Positions 18,854 through 28,093 of a DNA stretch of 64,000 nt are shown piece by piece. The DNA is taken from positions 93,022-157,021 of the forward strand of contig NZ_KQ969550.1 in assembly GCF_001578945.1 (NCBI RefSeq), read 5' to 3'. Position 1 is the stretch's first letter; the number at the start of each line of letters is the position of its first letter. The stretch is from Streptococcus oralis. Its GTDB lineage: Bacteria; Bacillota; Bacilli; Lactobacillales; Streptococcaceae. The translations under genes were made by a program, and so were the position numbers. The notes under the pieces were generated by a model. That model saw only the letters and a program-made list of their open reading frames with translations. It searched no databases and was not told the origin of the DNA.

Positions 18854-21253
18854 TTATTCCACTCCACCTTTTAAAGTCATTTTAATTTTAAAGCCTCTTT
18901 CCCCAGGTTTAGATAATAACTCTTTATCTCCTTTTAAATTAGATATAACTGAGGATAAAATTGACATTCCCATTCCAGTCCCACCTTTATTATAAGATTT
19001 ATATGGTTCGAAAATAAAATTTGGGTTTTCAATTTTCTTGTTCAAACCATTACCATTATCTTCATAGGTGATCTTAATTAGTGTATCCTCCATAACTTCT
19101 AAAGAAATATTGATAATTCTATGATTGATTTTATTCGGTGATTTAAAACTTTTATAAGAATTAGTTATTAAATTTAGGAAAATACTATCTAACTGCGTTT
19201 CACTTGCATAAACATAAATATTTTTTATTGTATCAGGTAAAGCTTCTAAAGAGGATTTACCATTAATCAAATAGTCATACGAATAAAAATTATCTCTTAT
19301 TGAATTATCCCACCAAGAATAAACTTTAAAAAGATAAGAAGATAGATTAATTTTTTCTTTCTTATCCCTTGTTGGATTATTGACACTACTTTCTATAAAT
19401 CCTAATATATTGGTCGTTTTGCGTTCAACCGCTTCCGAAAAATCATATAAATTATACCTTTTCTTAATCTCATGAAAATCCGACTTAAAAAGTATTGAAT
19501 AATGGTCTCCTATATCTTTTAAATTTTGAGGAATCGTTTTAAAGAACATCTTATCATTCTTAATTTGATGTGCAAAAGTTGACATAACTATTCCTTGAGT
19601 TGCCATAGTTCGTAACGTATCACCCTCACTAACAAGTGAACTATTCTCTTCCTCAGTAGTATCCTGTAATGAATACATCTCAAATAACGATTGGGGATTA
19701 GAGACCAGTGCCTCATACTCCGGATCTTTATAAAGTCCTTGTAAATTTCCTTGGTGTTTATTAACAAGACTGTCTAACTTTTTCTTTGTCTTCTTTCCTC
19801 TTTCACTAAAAAGTGGAACATCAGCTTTCTCTTTCAAAAATTCATTATATAAAATAATAATTTCTGAACGCACAGAAGAAAAATCTTTTACAATTCTGAG
19901 AATAACACTCTCAAGATATTCAAACTCTGCACTATTTTTTAAACCTTCACGATTAGCTTGATCTTCAAACCCTCCATTTTTTTCCTTGGTGATGTTTACA
20001 TAACCACTCAACTGGTTTGCTTGCATTATGTAGCTACTACGGCCAACACCAGCTGGATTTTTAGTTCTTTCTTTTTCAATTCCAACCCAGTCAAACCCGA
20101 TAGTATCAACCTCACCATAAGGTCTAATCCTAAAACCATCTCTATATAATAAGATTCCGGGTTCAATATCAACAGTATTTGTTCCCATTGCTGGTCTCTT
20201 TAAAAAAGGATACTTATTAGAACCAGTTTTCTTTGTAAAATAGAGAACTCCATCAAAATCACCTATCGGATTATTAGGCATTTTATCAGGGATATACTCT
20301 GAAATTTTAAACTCTCTCTCAAAATGGTATCTACTTCTTTTTTTACCACTCTTTTCTTGAATATAATCTTTTAGTTTATCGAATTTCGCATTTACAAAAT
20401 CCGGCGGTAATTGACTAATATCAATTTCATCAAAATACCCCTCTAAGATTAACATATCACTGTCGTGTGAAAAAGCAAACGAAATTTCTGCATCTGTTGA
20501 AACATCAGCTAAAGAAGGCTCTATTTCTTCTTTTTCTTCAAAGTAGTCTAATATAATTTTAAATTCGCCTGATTTTTCTAATTTAAGAGGGTTTTTTAAT
20601 TTATTTAAAGTTAGCTTCAATAGAGAATAATTTGTCCCCGATTGTCCTTTATCTGATAGTAACCATTCATCTTTCAACTCACTGGCTATTAAAATTGTTC
20701 CTGAGCATTTGGGGTTTTCTAAACCTCTATTTGTATACTCTGAAATGAACTCATTCAATGATAATTGTTCAATATTTACTTTTACAGTATCTAAAGCTTC
20801 TCCCGTTATGAAGTTATTCCAATTGATACTAAATCTATATGCTTCACTACCATCTGAAGTAATAACTCGACTGACATTCCCCAGTCTCCCCAGTGATAAT
20901 CTACCGATTCCCATAGAACCATTCATTACACGTTCAGATTTTTGGTATTTTATTGAAGGAGTATGAGTTTTATCATCCGTTCCCAATGTAAAAAAGACAT
21001 TAATGATTTTATCCAAACTCATTCCTTGCCCGTAATCAATTATTTCTATAGAAGTAGCTTTTTTGTCTTTTCTTTTGTTAATAGTTATATCTTTTCCTAT
21101 TATTCGAATATTTACTTGATTCGAAAATGCATCGTAACTATTTTTTACTAATTCTAATATCGCACTTCTATAATCTAGTACATTATCTCTCCCTAAAAGG
21201 TTTACCGTTCTTGTTGTTGATTTAAAACTTACTTCTTTCACTTTTTCAGCCAT
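18854..21253 (-). CDS. double-GHKL protein: MutL/MORC-like ATPase fused to histidine-kinase core
   Basis: 799 aa, no transmembrane segment. N-terminal GHKL ATPase: ELVKNSYDA (Glu34, Asn38), IIDYGQG (Asp73-Gly77), NGSMGIG (112-117). Then an S5-like part with YRDGFRIRPYGE (370-381) and NREGL, as in MutL/MORC/Hsp90-type proteins. C-terminal half: an H-box STFAHQIKND with His562, then N-box FLNLITNS (Asn698), G1 DNGNG (732-736), F-box FIFEPY and G2 GGTGMG (757-762), a complete histidine-kinase catalytic core. It starts 10 nt after the methyltransferase stop with AGGG as RBS. GHKL ATPases of this type are known in some restriction-modification operons. The two-module architecture is unusual. Confidence 0.8.
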   Translation of the reverse strand: MAEKVKEVSFKSTTRTVNLLGRDNVLDYRSAILELVKNSYDAFSNQVNIRIIGKDITINKRKDKKATSIEIIDYGQGMSLDKIINVFFTLGTDDKTHTPSIKYQKSERVMNGSMGIGRLSLGRLGNVSRVITSDGSEAYRFSINWNNFITGEALDTVKVNIEQLSLNEFISEYTNRGLENPKCSGTILIASELKDEWLLSDKGQSGTNYSLLKLTLNKLKNPLKLEKSGEFKIILDYFEEKEEIEPSLADVSTDAEISFAFSHDSDMLILEGYFDEIDISQLPPDFVNAKFDKLKDYIQEKSGKKRSRYHFEREFKISEYIPDKMPNNPIGDFDGVLYFTKKTGSNKYPFLKRPAMGTNTVDIEPGILLYRDGFRIRPYGEVDTIGFDWVGIEKERTKNPAGVGRSSYIMQANQLSGYVNITKEKNGGFEDQANREGLKNSAEFEYLESVILRIVKDFSSVRSEIIILYNEFLKEKADVPLFSERGKKTKKKLDSLVNKHQGNLQGLYKDPEYEALVSNPQSLFEMYSLQDTTEEENSSLVSEGDTLRTMATQGIVMSTFAHQIKNDKMFFKTIPQNLKDIGDHYSILFKSDFHEIKKRYNLYDFSEAVERKTTNILGFIESSVNNPTRDKKEKINLSSYLFKVYSWWDNSIRDNFYSYDYLINGKSSLEALPDTIKNIYVYASETQLDSIFLNLITNSYKSFKSPNKINHRIINISLEVMEDTLIKITYEDNGNGLNKKIENPNFIFEPYKSYNKGGTGMGMSILSSVISNLKGDKELLSKPGERGFKIKMTLKGGVE

Positions 21254-21263
21254 TGTTCGTCCC

Positions 21264-22645
21264 TCATACTCTTATTGGATAATTTTTTACATCATTCACG
21301 GATATACGAATTGATTTTCCACTCGCATTAATTGCTCTAGTTTCTATATAATTATAGAAATCTTCTGATTCAAGTATTTTTTTTGCATAATCAAGACCTT
21401 TTTCTGCTAATGGAATAATATAAAATCCCGAATATGGTATCATTTGAGAATCTAACTCGTATACATTTACTTTCTCAGTAATTACCGATGAAATCATTAA
21501 TTTTTCCTGATTCATGAATTTCAAACCTTGTGATCGACCATACTCAAACCATTCCCCATCAGATTTTCTGTTATCTAAAACCTCTTTCCATTCTCGAAGA
21601 TATCTAGTTGTTTTAGGAAAGATTCTTTCAAACTCTTCTCTAGGATATCTTCTAAGTTCATTATTTACAAACTTATATGGGAAAATAATTTTATCTACAA
21701 TATTTTTCGATAACTTTCTTGGACTAGCCGCAGGTTTTAAAATTTCATCCTCCAAGTCCAAATCTTCTTGCTCAGGAATTAGAAATACCTTATTCGCTAA
21801 TGTAGCTACGCTATTTGAGACTTTAAATAACTCTCCAAAGGTTAACTGATTAGCTTTAAATTCGATATTTTCAGTAAAATACCATTTAGACCCTAAATCT
21901 TCTTTTCTTATAAGAAAGGACTTATTAAAATCACTATCAATATATTCTAAGTAATTACATATTCTAGAATTATCAATGACCATAATTGCTGATGATGTTA
22001 GAATTCTCCCAAAAATATGCGTATGTCTGTAATCAATTAATTGTATAATATTTTTTTTAAGATTTCTCTTAGATTTTCAGCAAAAACATTTTTAAATATG
22101 CTATTAGGGATTAGATAACACATTTTTCCTGTCGTTTTTTTCAAATCTAGTAAACTCTTTTCAATAAAAGCATAACAATAATCAAATTTGCCTTTTTTAC
22201 AAGAAGTAAAATTATTTTTCAAGAAACTTCTATCCATAGTATTAAGTTCTTGATAGGTGATATATGGAGGATTACCAACAATAAAATCAAATCTCATTTT
22301 AAGATTGTATCTTAAATAATCATCAGAAAGAATTTGCCAGTTTACCTCTCGAATTCCGTATTCCAAAGCAATATTATCTAAATTTCTTAAACAATTTTCC
22401 TTTAATTGAGGGTCAATTTCAAAAGCAACAAAGTATTTTTCTAAATCAGATTTTATGGATGAAGTGGAATATCTGTGCTTAAGTGCTACTTCAATGTATC
22501 TTTTAATTGCTACACACAAAATATTTCCTTCACCTACAGAATTCTCTAAAAAATATTTTTTAAGTATATTTTTCCCATCATATTCTACCTTATCAAGCAT
22601 AAAATGAACATATTTTTCAGGGGTAAAAACTTGGAATTTTTCCAT
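21264..22645 (-). pseudogene. N6-adenine DNA methyltransferase, interrupted by frameshift in an A8 tract
   Basis: The 5' frame (22645-22037) has FTPEKYVHFML (motif X), ENSVGEGNIL (motif I, 34-43) and GNPPY (motif IV, 125-128), typical of gamma-class N6-adenine methyltransferases of the TaqI/Eco57I type. It stops after LREILKKILYN. The other frame continues IIQLIDYRHTHIFGRILTSS into the 239-aa C-terminal part, which would hold the target-recognition domain. One extra A in the run at 22051-22058 would restore a protein of about 460 aa. Its place before the ATPase, receiver and HNH genes suggests a host-protecting or recognition subunit. The A8/A9 run may be phase-variable. Confidence 0.85.
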
Positions 22646-22682
22646 ATTTGTTATTTATAGATCGCTTTCTAACGTTTTATTT

Positions 22683-22691
22683 ATTATACCA
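22683..22691 (-). promoter_or_regulatory. extended -10 of the methyltransferase/GHKL/receiver/HNH operon
   Basis: TGGTATAAT on the minus strand, a perfect extended -10. It begins inside the U-tract of the valS terminator, so the -35 region overlaps the terminator hairpin. The leader is about 30 nt. No clear Shine-Dalgarno sequence precedes the methyltransferase ATG. Confidence 0.6.
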
Positions 22692-22716
22692 AAAAACACG
22701 GCTCATCACCGTGTTT
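22691..22716 (-). terminator. terminator of valS
   Basis: AAACACGG, loop TGATGAG, CCGTGTTT, T-run; 7 nt after the valS stop. Confidence 0.92.
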
Positions 22717-22722
22717 CTTTAT

Positions 22723-25374
22723 TTATTTCACCAACTTCTTCATCTCATCAATACGTGCGACGGTCGCGTCGTACTTAGCTTGGTAGTCGGCTTGTTTATC
22801 GCGTTCTTTTTGGACGACTTCTGGTTTGGCATTGGCTACGAAGCGTTCGTTAGAGAGTTTCTTGCCTACCATATCTAGTTCTTTTTGCCATTTAGCCAAT
22901 TCTTTGTCGAGACGAGCCAGTTCTTCTTCGACATTGAGGAGGTCTGCCAGTGGCAAGTAGATTTCTGCTCCTGTGATGACGCTTGACATTGCGAGTTCAG
23001 GTGCAGGGATGTTTGATGCGATTTCCAAGTGTTCTGGATTTGTGAAGCGTTTGATGTAGTTGACATTGCTGTTAAAGAAGGCTTCCAAGTCGCTATCGCT
23101 TGTCTTAACAAGGATAGTGATAGGCTTGCTTGGTGCTACGTTTACTTCTGCACGCGCATTCCGAACAGCACGGATCAAGTCTTTGAGACTTTCCACACCA
23201 GTGTGAGCCTCAAAGTCTTCAAAGGCTGGGTTGACAGTTGGGTATTCCGCTGTGACGATAGAGCCTTCTGAGATTTGTCCAAAGATTTCCTCGGTCACGA
23301 ATGGCATGATTGGGTGAAGGAGACGAAGGATCTTGTCCAAGGTGTAAAGGAGGACAGAACGTGTGATGACTTTCTCTTCTTCGTTATCACTATAAAGGAC
23401 TTCCTTGGTCAACTCAACGTACCAGTCCGCAAACTCATCCCAGATAAAGTTGTAGAGGATGTGTCCAGCCACACCAAACTCAAACTTGTCAAAGTTTTCA
23501 GTAACTTTTCCGATCGTTTCATTAAGGTTGTGGAGAATCCAGCGGTCTGTAACATTCCCAGCTTCCTTATTAACCACTTTTTCCACATTAGCCGTTGCTT
23601 GCTCAAGGGTCAAGCCTTCATTGTTCATGAGGATGTAGCGTGAGATGTTCCAAATCTTGTTAATGAAGTTCCATGAAGCATCCATTTTTTCGTAAGAGAA
23701 ACGCACGTCTTGGCCTGGTGCAGAACCGTTTGAAAGGAACCAACGAAGGGCATCGGCACCGTATTTCTCGATAACATCCATTGGGTCAATCCCGTTACCA
23801 AGAGATTTCGACATCTTACGTCCTTGCTCGTCACGAATCAAACCGTGGATAAGAACGTTTTGGAATGGCTGACGGCCAGTGAATTCCAGAGATTGGAAGA
23901 TCATACGAGACACCCAGAAGAAGATGATGTCGTAACCTGTTACCAAGGTTGAAGTTGGGAAGTAACGTTTGAAGTCTTCTGAGTCGACATCTGGCCAGCC
24001 CATGGTTGAGAATGGCCAAAGGGCAGAACTGAACCACGTATCCAAGACGTCTTCGTCCTGAGTCCATCCGTCACCTTCTGGCGCTTCTTCACCGACGTAC
24101 ATTTCACCCTCAGCATTGTACCAAGCAGGGATTTGGTGACCCCACCAGAGCTGACGAGAGATTACCCAGTCATGGACATTTTCCATCCATTGGAGGAAGG
24201 TATCGTTGAAACGAGGTGGGTAGAATTCTACCTTGTCGTCAGTGTCTTGGTTGGCAATGGCATTCTTGGCCAATTGGTCCATCTTGACGAACCACTGCGT
24301 AGACAAGCGTGGCTCAACCACTACACCTGTACGTTCTGAGTGACCAACACTGTGGACACGTTTTTCGATTTTAACAAGGGCACCGATTTCTTCCAACTTG
24401 GCAACAACTGCCTTACGTGCTTCAAAACGGTCCATACCTGCAAATTCGAAGGCCAAGTCATTCATCGTTCCGTCGTCGTTCATGACGTTAACTTGTGGTA
24501 AGTTGTGGCGTTGACCGACCAAGAAGTCGTTTGGATCGTGGGCAGGTGTGATTTTCACGACACCTGTACCAAACTCAGGATCTGCGTGCTCATCTCCAAC
24601 GATTGGAATCAATTTATTAGCGATTGGAAGGATGACGTTTTTACCGATCAAGTCCTTGTAGCGTGGGTCTTCTGGATTGACCGCAACCGCAACGTCCCCA
24701 AACATGGTCTCAGGACGAGTTGTCGCAACTTCAAGGGCGCGTGAGCCATCTTCCAACATATAGTTCATGTGGTAGAAGGCACCTTCGACATCCTTGTGGA
24801 TCACCTCGATATCAGAAAGGGCTGTGCGAGCTGCTGGGTCCCAGTTAATGATAAACTCACCACGGTAGATCCAGCCTTTCTTGTAAAGGTCGACAAAGAC
24901 CTTGCGAACAGCTTTTGACAAGCCTTCGTCAAGGGTGAAACGCTCACGAGAGTAATCTACAGAGAGGCCCATTTTGCCCCATTGTTCCTTGATGGTAGTC
25001 GCATATTCGTCTTTCCATTCCCAGACTTTATCTAGGAATTTCTCACGACCGAGATCATAGCGAGAAATGCCTTCACCACGCAAGCGCTCCTCAACCTTAG
25101 CCTGAGTCGCAATCCCCGCGTGGTCCATCCCTGGAAGCCAAAGCGTGTCAAAACCTTGCATGCGTTTTTGACGGATGATGATATCCTGCAAAGTCGTATC
25201 CCAAGCATGACCCAGATGCAACTTACCAGTGACATTTGGTGGTGGAATGACGATTGAATAAGGCTTAGCCTTTTGATCGCCTGAAGGCTTGAAAACATCG
25301 GCATCAAGCCATTTTTGGTAACGACCAGCCTCAACCTCGGCTGGATTGTATTTAGGTGAAAGTTCTTTAGACAT
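22723..25374 (-). CDS. valS: valyl-tRNA synthetase
   Basis: 883 aa, class Ia synthetase. HIGH motif in [15 protein letters not shown] (about 43-57), editing domain with [20 protein letters not shown] motif in [11 protein letters not shown] (around 520), anticodon-binding domain and a C-terminal coiled coil ([18 protein letters not shown]). Full length and intact. Its RBS region (AGAAAGGACAAACAC) matches that of the decayed valS copy at 27908-28093. It has no T-box directly upstream, although a complete T-box lies 3.5 kb away in front of that fragment. Confidence 0.98.
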   Translation of the reverse strand: MSKELSPKYNPAEVEAGRYQKWLDADVFKPSGDQKAKPYSIVIPPPNVTGKLHLGHAWDTTLQDIIIRQKRMQGFDTLWLPGMDHAGIATQAKVEERLRGEGISRYDLGREKFLDKVWEWKDEYATTIKEQWGKMGLSVDYSRERFTLDEGLSKAVRKVFVDLYKKGWIYRGEFIINWDPAARTALSDIEVIHKDVEGAFYHMNYMLEDGSRALEVATTRPETMFGDVAVAVNPEDPRYKDLIGKNVILPIANKLIPIVGDEHADPEFGTGVVKITPAHDPNDFLVGQRHNLPQVNVMNDDGTMNDLAFEFAGMDRFEARKAVVAKLEEIGALVKIEKRVHSVGHSERTGVVVEPRLSTQWFVKMDQLAKNAIANQDTDDKVEFYPPRFNDTFLQWMENVHDWVISRQLWWGHQIPAWYNAEGEMYVGEEAPEGDGWTQDEDVLDTWFSSALWPFSTMGWPDVDSEDFKRYFPTSTLVTGYDIIFFWVSRMIFQSLEFTGRQPFQNVLIHGLIRDEQGRKMSKSLGNGIDPMDVIEKYGADALRWFLSNGSAPGQDVRFSYEKMDASWNFINKIWNISRYILMNNEGLTLEQATANVEKVVNKEAGNVTDRWILHNLNETIGKVTENFDKFEFGVAGHILYNFIWDEFADWYVELTKEVLYSDNEEEKVITRSVLLYTLDKILRLLHPIMPFVTEEIFGQISEGSIVTAEYPTVNPAFEDFEAHTGVESLKDLIRAVRNARAEVNVAPSKPITILVKTSDSDLEAFFNSNVNYIKRFTNPEHLEIASNIPAPELAMSSVITGAEIYLPLADLLNVEEELARLDKELAKWQKELDMVGKKLSNERFVANAKPEVVQKERDKQADYQAKYDATVARIDEMKKLVK

Positions 25375-25426
25375 GTGTTTGTCCTTTCTAGTTTATATCT
25401 TTAATTAAAATTAGCATGTGGGAGAT

Positions 25427-25511
25427 AGAGTTTGATTCAATACATCTTGTTTCTCTAAGAATTTTCTATTAGCAAAAAGAAACTGTGTGAACACGTTACA
25501 AATCAAACTCT
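25427..25511. repeat. 11-bp inverted repeat enclosing 63 bp between rhuM-like gene and valS
   Basis: AGAGTTTGATT at 25427-25437 and AATCAAACTCT at 25501-25511. The arms bracket most of the 147-bp gap before valS. It may be a weak terminator, a small mobile remnant or chance. I found no convincing consensus promoter for valS in this gap. Confidence 0.5.
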
Positions 25512-25521
25512 TAGATTTACA

Positions 25522-26523
25522 TTAACTCTCTCTCATTATCTTCAGAATATGTTTATCAAAGTCCGATATGATTTTTTGAGTTCGGTTAAATTTTTCGTAC
25601 TCCTGGATAGCTTTGGAGTCTGCTTGTTTCTTGGAAATATTTCCTTTTCCTTCTAAGATTTCGTACTCATTAAAAGATAGAAAACGATCAATACTATCTG
25701 CCAATCCTCGCATTGTAAAAGTATTACGGCGCTCAACCAAACCCTCGATATAATCAAAATAGGCTGTAACAGTTCGCTCTAGTTGTCGAATTTCTTTTTC
25801 TTGCAGATAGTTTTTAGCCACCGTTACATCTGACTTGAGCACTCGTCCATCAGGTGCATTCTTCCAAGTGGTTAATCCCATTTTATCTTTACTAGCATCG
25901 GCTTGCTGGTAGATAATTTCTGCAGCTGTATTTCCAGTAATCGCATAATGGAATTTATTTTGTACCATAGCATAGAAGTTTTTAGTAATATCAGAGTTTC
26001 TATCATAATCTATGGCACATTCGGCAAAGATATCCGTAATTTGCTGGTAGATTCGGCGCTCGCTAGAACGAATAGAGCGAATTCGTTCTAAAAGTTCACG
26101 GAAATAATCTTGTCCGAAAACCGTCTGGCCTTGTTTCAATCGTTCATCATTTAAAACAAAACCTTTGATGATAAATTCTTTCAAGGTGTTGGTTGCCCAA
26201 ATTCTAAATTGAGTAGCCTTACTGGAATTTACACGATAGCCAACTGAAATGATAGCATCCAAATTGTAATACTCAAGTTCACGCCGGACAGACCTATTTC
26301 CCTCTTGTTGAACCTGTGCAAATTTTGCACAAGTTGATATCTTATCCAACTCCCCACTATCATAAATGTTTTTCAAGTGCTTTGTAATGACACTTCGTTC
26401 AACTCCAAAGAGCTCTGCAAGACCTTTTTGAGTCAACCAAAGATTTTCATCTTGTAAAAGGATATCTAACTGAACATCGCCATTGGGTGTAGTATACAGG
26501 ATGAAATTAGAAATTTCATTCAA
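25522..26523 (-). CDS. RhuM family protein
   Basis: 333 aa from a TTG at 26523. The conserved RhuM core is present: WLTQKGLAELFGVERSVITKHL, then STCAKFAQVQQEGNRSVRRELEYYNLDAI and ISVGYRVNSSKATQFRIWA, and a Fic/DinD-like C-terminal part. The family was first named in Salmonella and is common in mobile islands; its biochemical function is unknown. An in-frame ATG at 26565 overlaps the end of the upstream gene; GGAGG stands 10 nt before the TTG. The gene is in the segment that separates valS from its T-box. Confidence 0.82.
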   Translation of the reverse strand: MNEISNFILYTTPNGDVQLDILLQDENLWLTQKGLAELFGVERSVITKHLKNIYDSGELDKISTCAKFAQVQQEGNRSVRRELEYYNLDAIISVGYRVNSSKATQFRIWATNTLKEFIIKGFVLNDERLKQGQTVFGQDYFRELLERIRSIRSSERRIYQQITDIFAECAIDYDRNSDITKNFYAMVQNKFHYAITGNTAAEIIYQQADASKDKMGLTTWKNAPDGRVLKSDVTVAKNYLQEKEIRQLERTVTAYFDYIEGLVERRNTFTMRGLADSIDRFLSFNEYEILEGKGNISKKQADSKAIQEYEKFNRTQKIISDFDKHILKIMRES

Positions 26524-26554
26524 GACAAGTCCACCTCCTCCCTTCAATAAACAA

Positions 26555-27796
26555 TTACTTCTCATTCTTAAACTTTATACCGTTTTCTTTCAGTTTTTGA
26601 ACGGTAGCGGAACCAATTCCCTTCAAAGCAAGAACTTCTTTTTCGGTCCATTTTTTAAAATCTGCAGATGTACGGATCCTGTTTTCTACAAAGATGCGAA
26701 CAAGATCCATCCGAATTCCCTTCATTTTTTCCTCGTTCATAAAGGAGTACCAGTCGTTTGCCTTGGATAAATTTCTTATCACACTGGAATGATTCGAAAA
26801 TACTGGTTCACGACAGAACTTCTTGGCCTCATTTGTTAAAAATTCTGTCAAGATAATATTTTCTTGTAAATAGTCAAGCAGAGGATATAAACTAGCTTGT
26901 AGCGATTCAACTGAGTTTGGAAAATAGAATTCTTGGTCTTCGATATCTATAACTTTGAATTGCCAATCTTCCTCGATAAAGAATTCAGCAACTTCATCAT
27001 TTATTTCTACTAATTTTGCAAATAACTGACTTGCTTTCTCAATTTTTCCTTGAGAAAAAGCAGAAATGATGGCATGAATAAGAATGGTATCATCCCGTTT
27101 TCCTTTATTTAATTCTTCACGATAGAAACGTTCAACCTTTAGTTCCTGACCAGTAATATGATACAAGGAAAGCATACAGAAGACAAAATTAGGAGGAAAA
27201 CGTTCTGGTCGCCTACTTAAGTATAAGTTAACCAATTCCAAAGCCTTATAATAAAATTTTTCTGTCATATAATATTCAATCAGAAACATAAGGGCAGTCA
27301 GAACAGGGCGTGCTTCAAAAAGATTCCAACTATTGTATCCGTTCATTTTCCATTTTTCTAAAACTAGAATTTCAAAATCCAATACTTTTTTGAAGGTTGG
27401 CAAATCAAAATCTTCAACTTCTGATAGGAATAAGTGAAAATCAGCAGCAAAATAATCTGGATTGATTTTTAAAACTTGTTTTAACAATTTCTTTCGCTTC
27501 TGTGTATTTGGAGTATGCATAGCTTCTCTAAATAAAGCATGATCCTCATGCCAGTCAAAACTTCCATTTTTTAGTTGGTAATTGATTTGCTGAACATCTG
27601 GGTACTCTCCATGTTCTTTAGTGTATTGGACCATTGCGGTGTTTTGTTCATCGAAATTTTGAATTTGTCGACGCTCTACAAAAGTTGGTTTTTTAGCCAT
27701 TATCTCTGTCCAAGCAGCCTCTTCTTCAGAAATAACTTTGATATCCAACTTTTGCTGGCGTTTTAATTCTTTTTTTCTATTTTTCTTTTTAGCCAT
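26555..27796 (-). CDS. TPR-like protein with C-terminal helix-hairpin-helix
   Basis: 413 aa. A very basic N-terminus (MAKKKNRKKELKRQQK) is followed by a long helical region that reads like tetratricopeptide or SEC-C-associated repeats (for example NPDYFAADFHLFLSEVEDF). The last 40 residues hold a helix-hairpin-helix (WTEKEVLALKGIGSATVQKL), nearly the same as the C-terminus of the 131-aa protein at 29179-29574. HhH motifs bind DNA non-specifically. Good RBS (AAAGGAG). Function unknown; nucleic-acid binding is an inference. Confidence 0.7.
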   Translation of the reverse strand: MAKKKNRKKELKRQQKLDIKVISEEEAAWTEIMAKKPTFVERRQIQNFDEQNTAMVQYTKEHGEYPDVQQINYQLKNGSFDWHEDHALFREAMHTPNTQKRKKLLKQVLKINPDYFAADFHLFLSEVEDFDLPTFKKVLDFEILVLEKWKMNGYNSWNLFEARPVLTALMFLIEYYMTEKFYYKALELVNLYLSRRPERFPPNFVFCMLSLYHITGQELKVERFYREELNKGKRDDTILIHAIISAFSQGKIEKASQLFAKLVEINDEVAEFFIEEDWQFKVIDIEDQEFYFPNSVESLQASLYPLLDYLQENIILTEFLTNEAKKFCREPVFSNHSSVIRNLSKANDWYSFMNEEKMKGIRMDLVRIFVENRIRTSADFKKWTEKEVLALKGIGSATVQKLKENGIKFKNEK

Positions 27797-27907
27797 CTCT
27801 TTTCTCCTTTAATTCAGTGTCTTCAATAGACCAGACTAAACTGCCTTAGATATCCTTACAATCTCAGATACAGACTTTAATGGGATTTTCAGCGATTCGT
27901 TGAATTT

Positions 27908-28093
27908 GAAGGTTGTACTCCAAGCGTGACCAAGGTAAAGTTTCCAAGTAACATTTGGTGGTGGAATAATGATTGAATATGGGTTAGTCTTTTGAACTCC
28001 TTGAGCCTCGAAAATGTCTTCTTCAAGCCATTTTTGGTAACGAACAACCTCAACCTAGGATGGAGTGTATTTAGGTGAAAGTTGTTTAGACAT
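27908..28093 (-). pseudogene. decayed 5' fragment of a second valS
   Basis: From ATG at 28093 it reads MSKQLSPKYTPS, a TAG, then [36 protein letters not shown] and STTF, clearly parallel to the first 60 codons of valS ([17 protein letters not shown]). The RBS region also matches. After about 27908 the similarity ends. A stop at codon 13 and changes in the HIGH motif region ([10 protein letters not shown] to [10 protein letters not shown]) show it is dead. Its ATG overlaps the stop of the membrane-protein gene. The rest of 27797-27907 is unassigned. Confidence 0.88.

Noticed and set aside
22037-22645. 202-aa methyltransferase annotated as a complete short gene
   Set aside because: It lacks the whole C-terminal recognition region, which continues seamlessly in the next frame.
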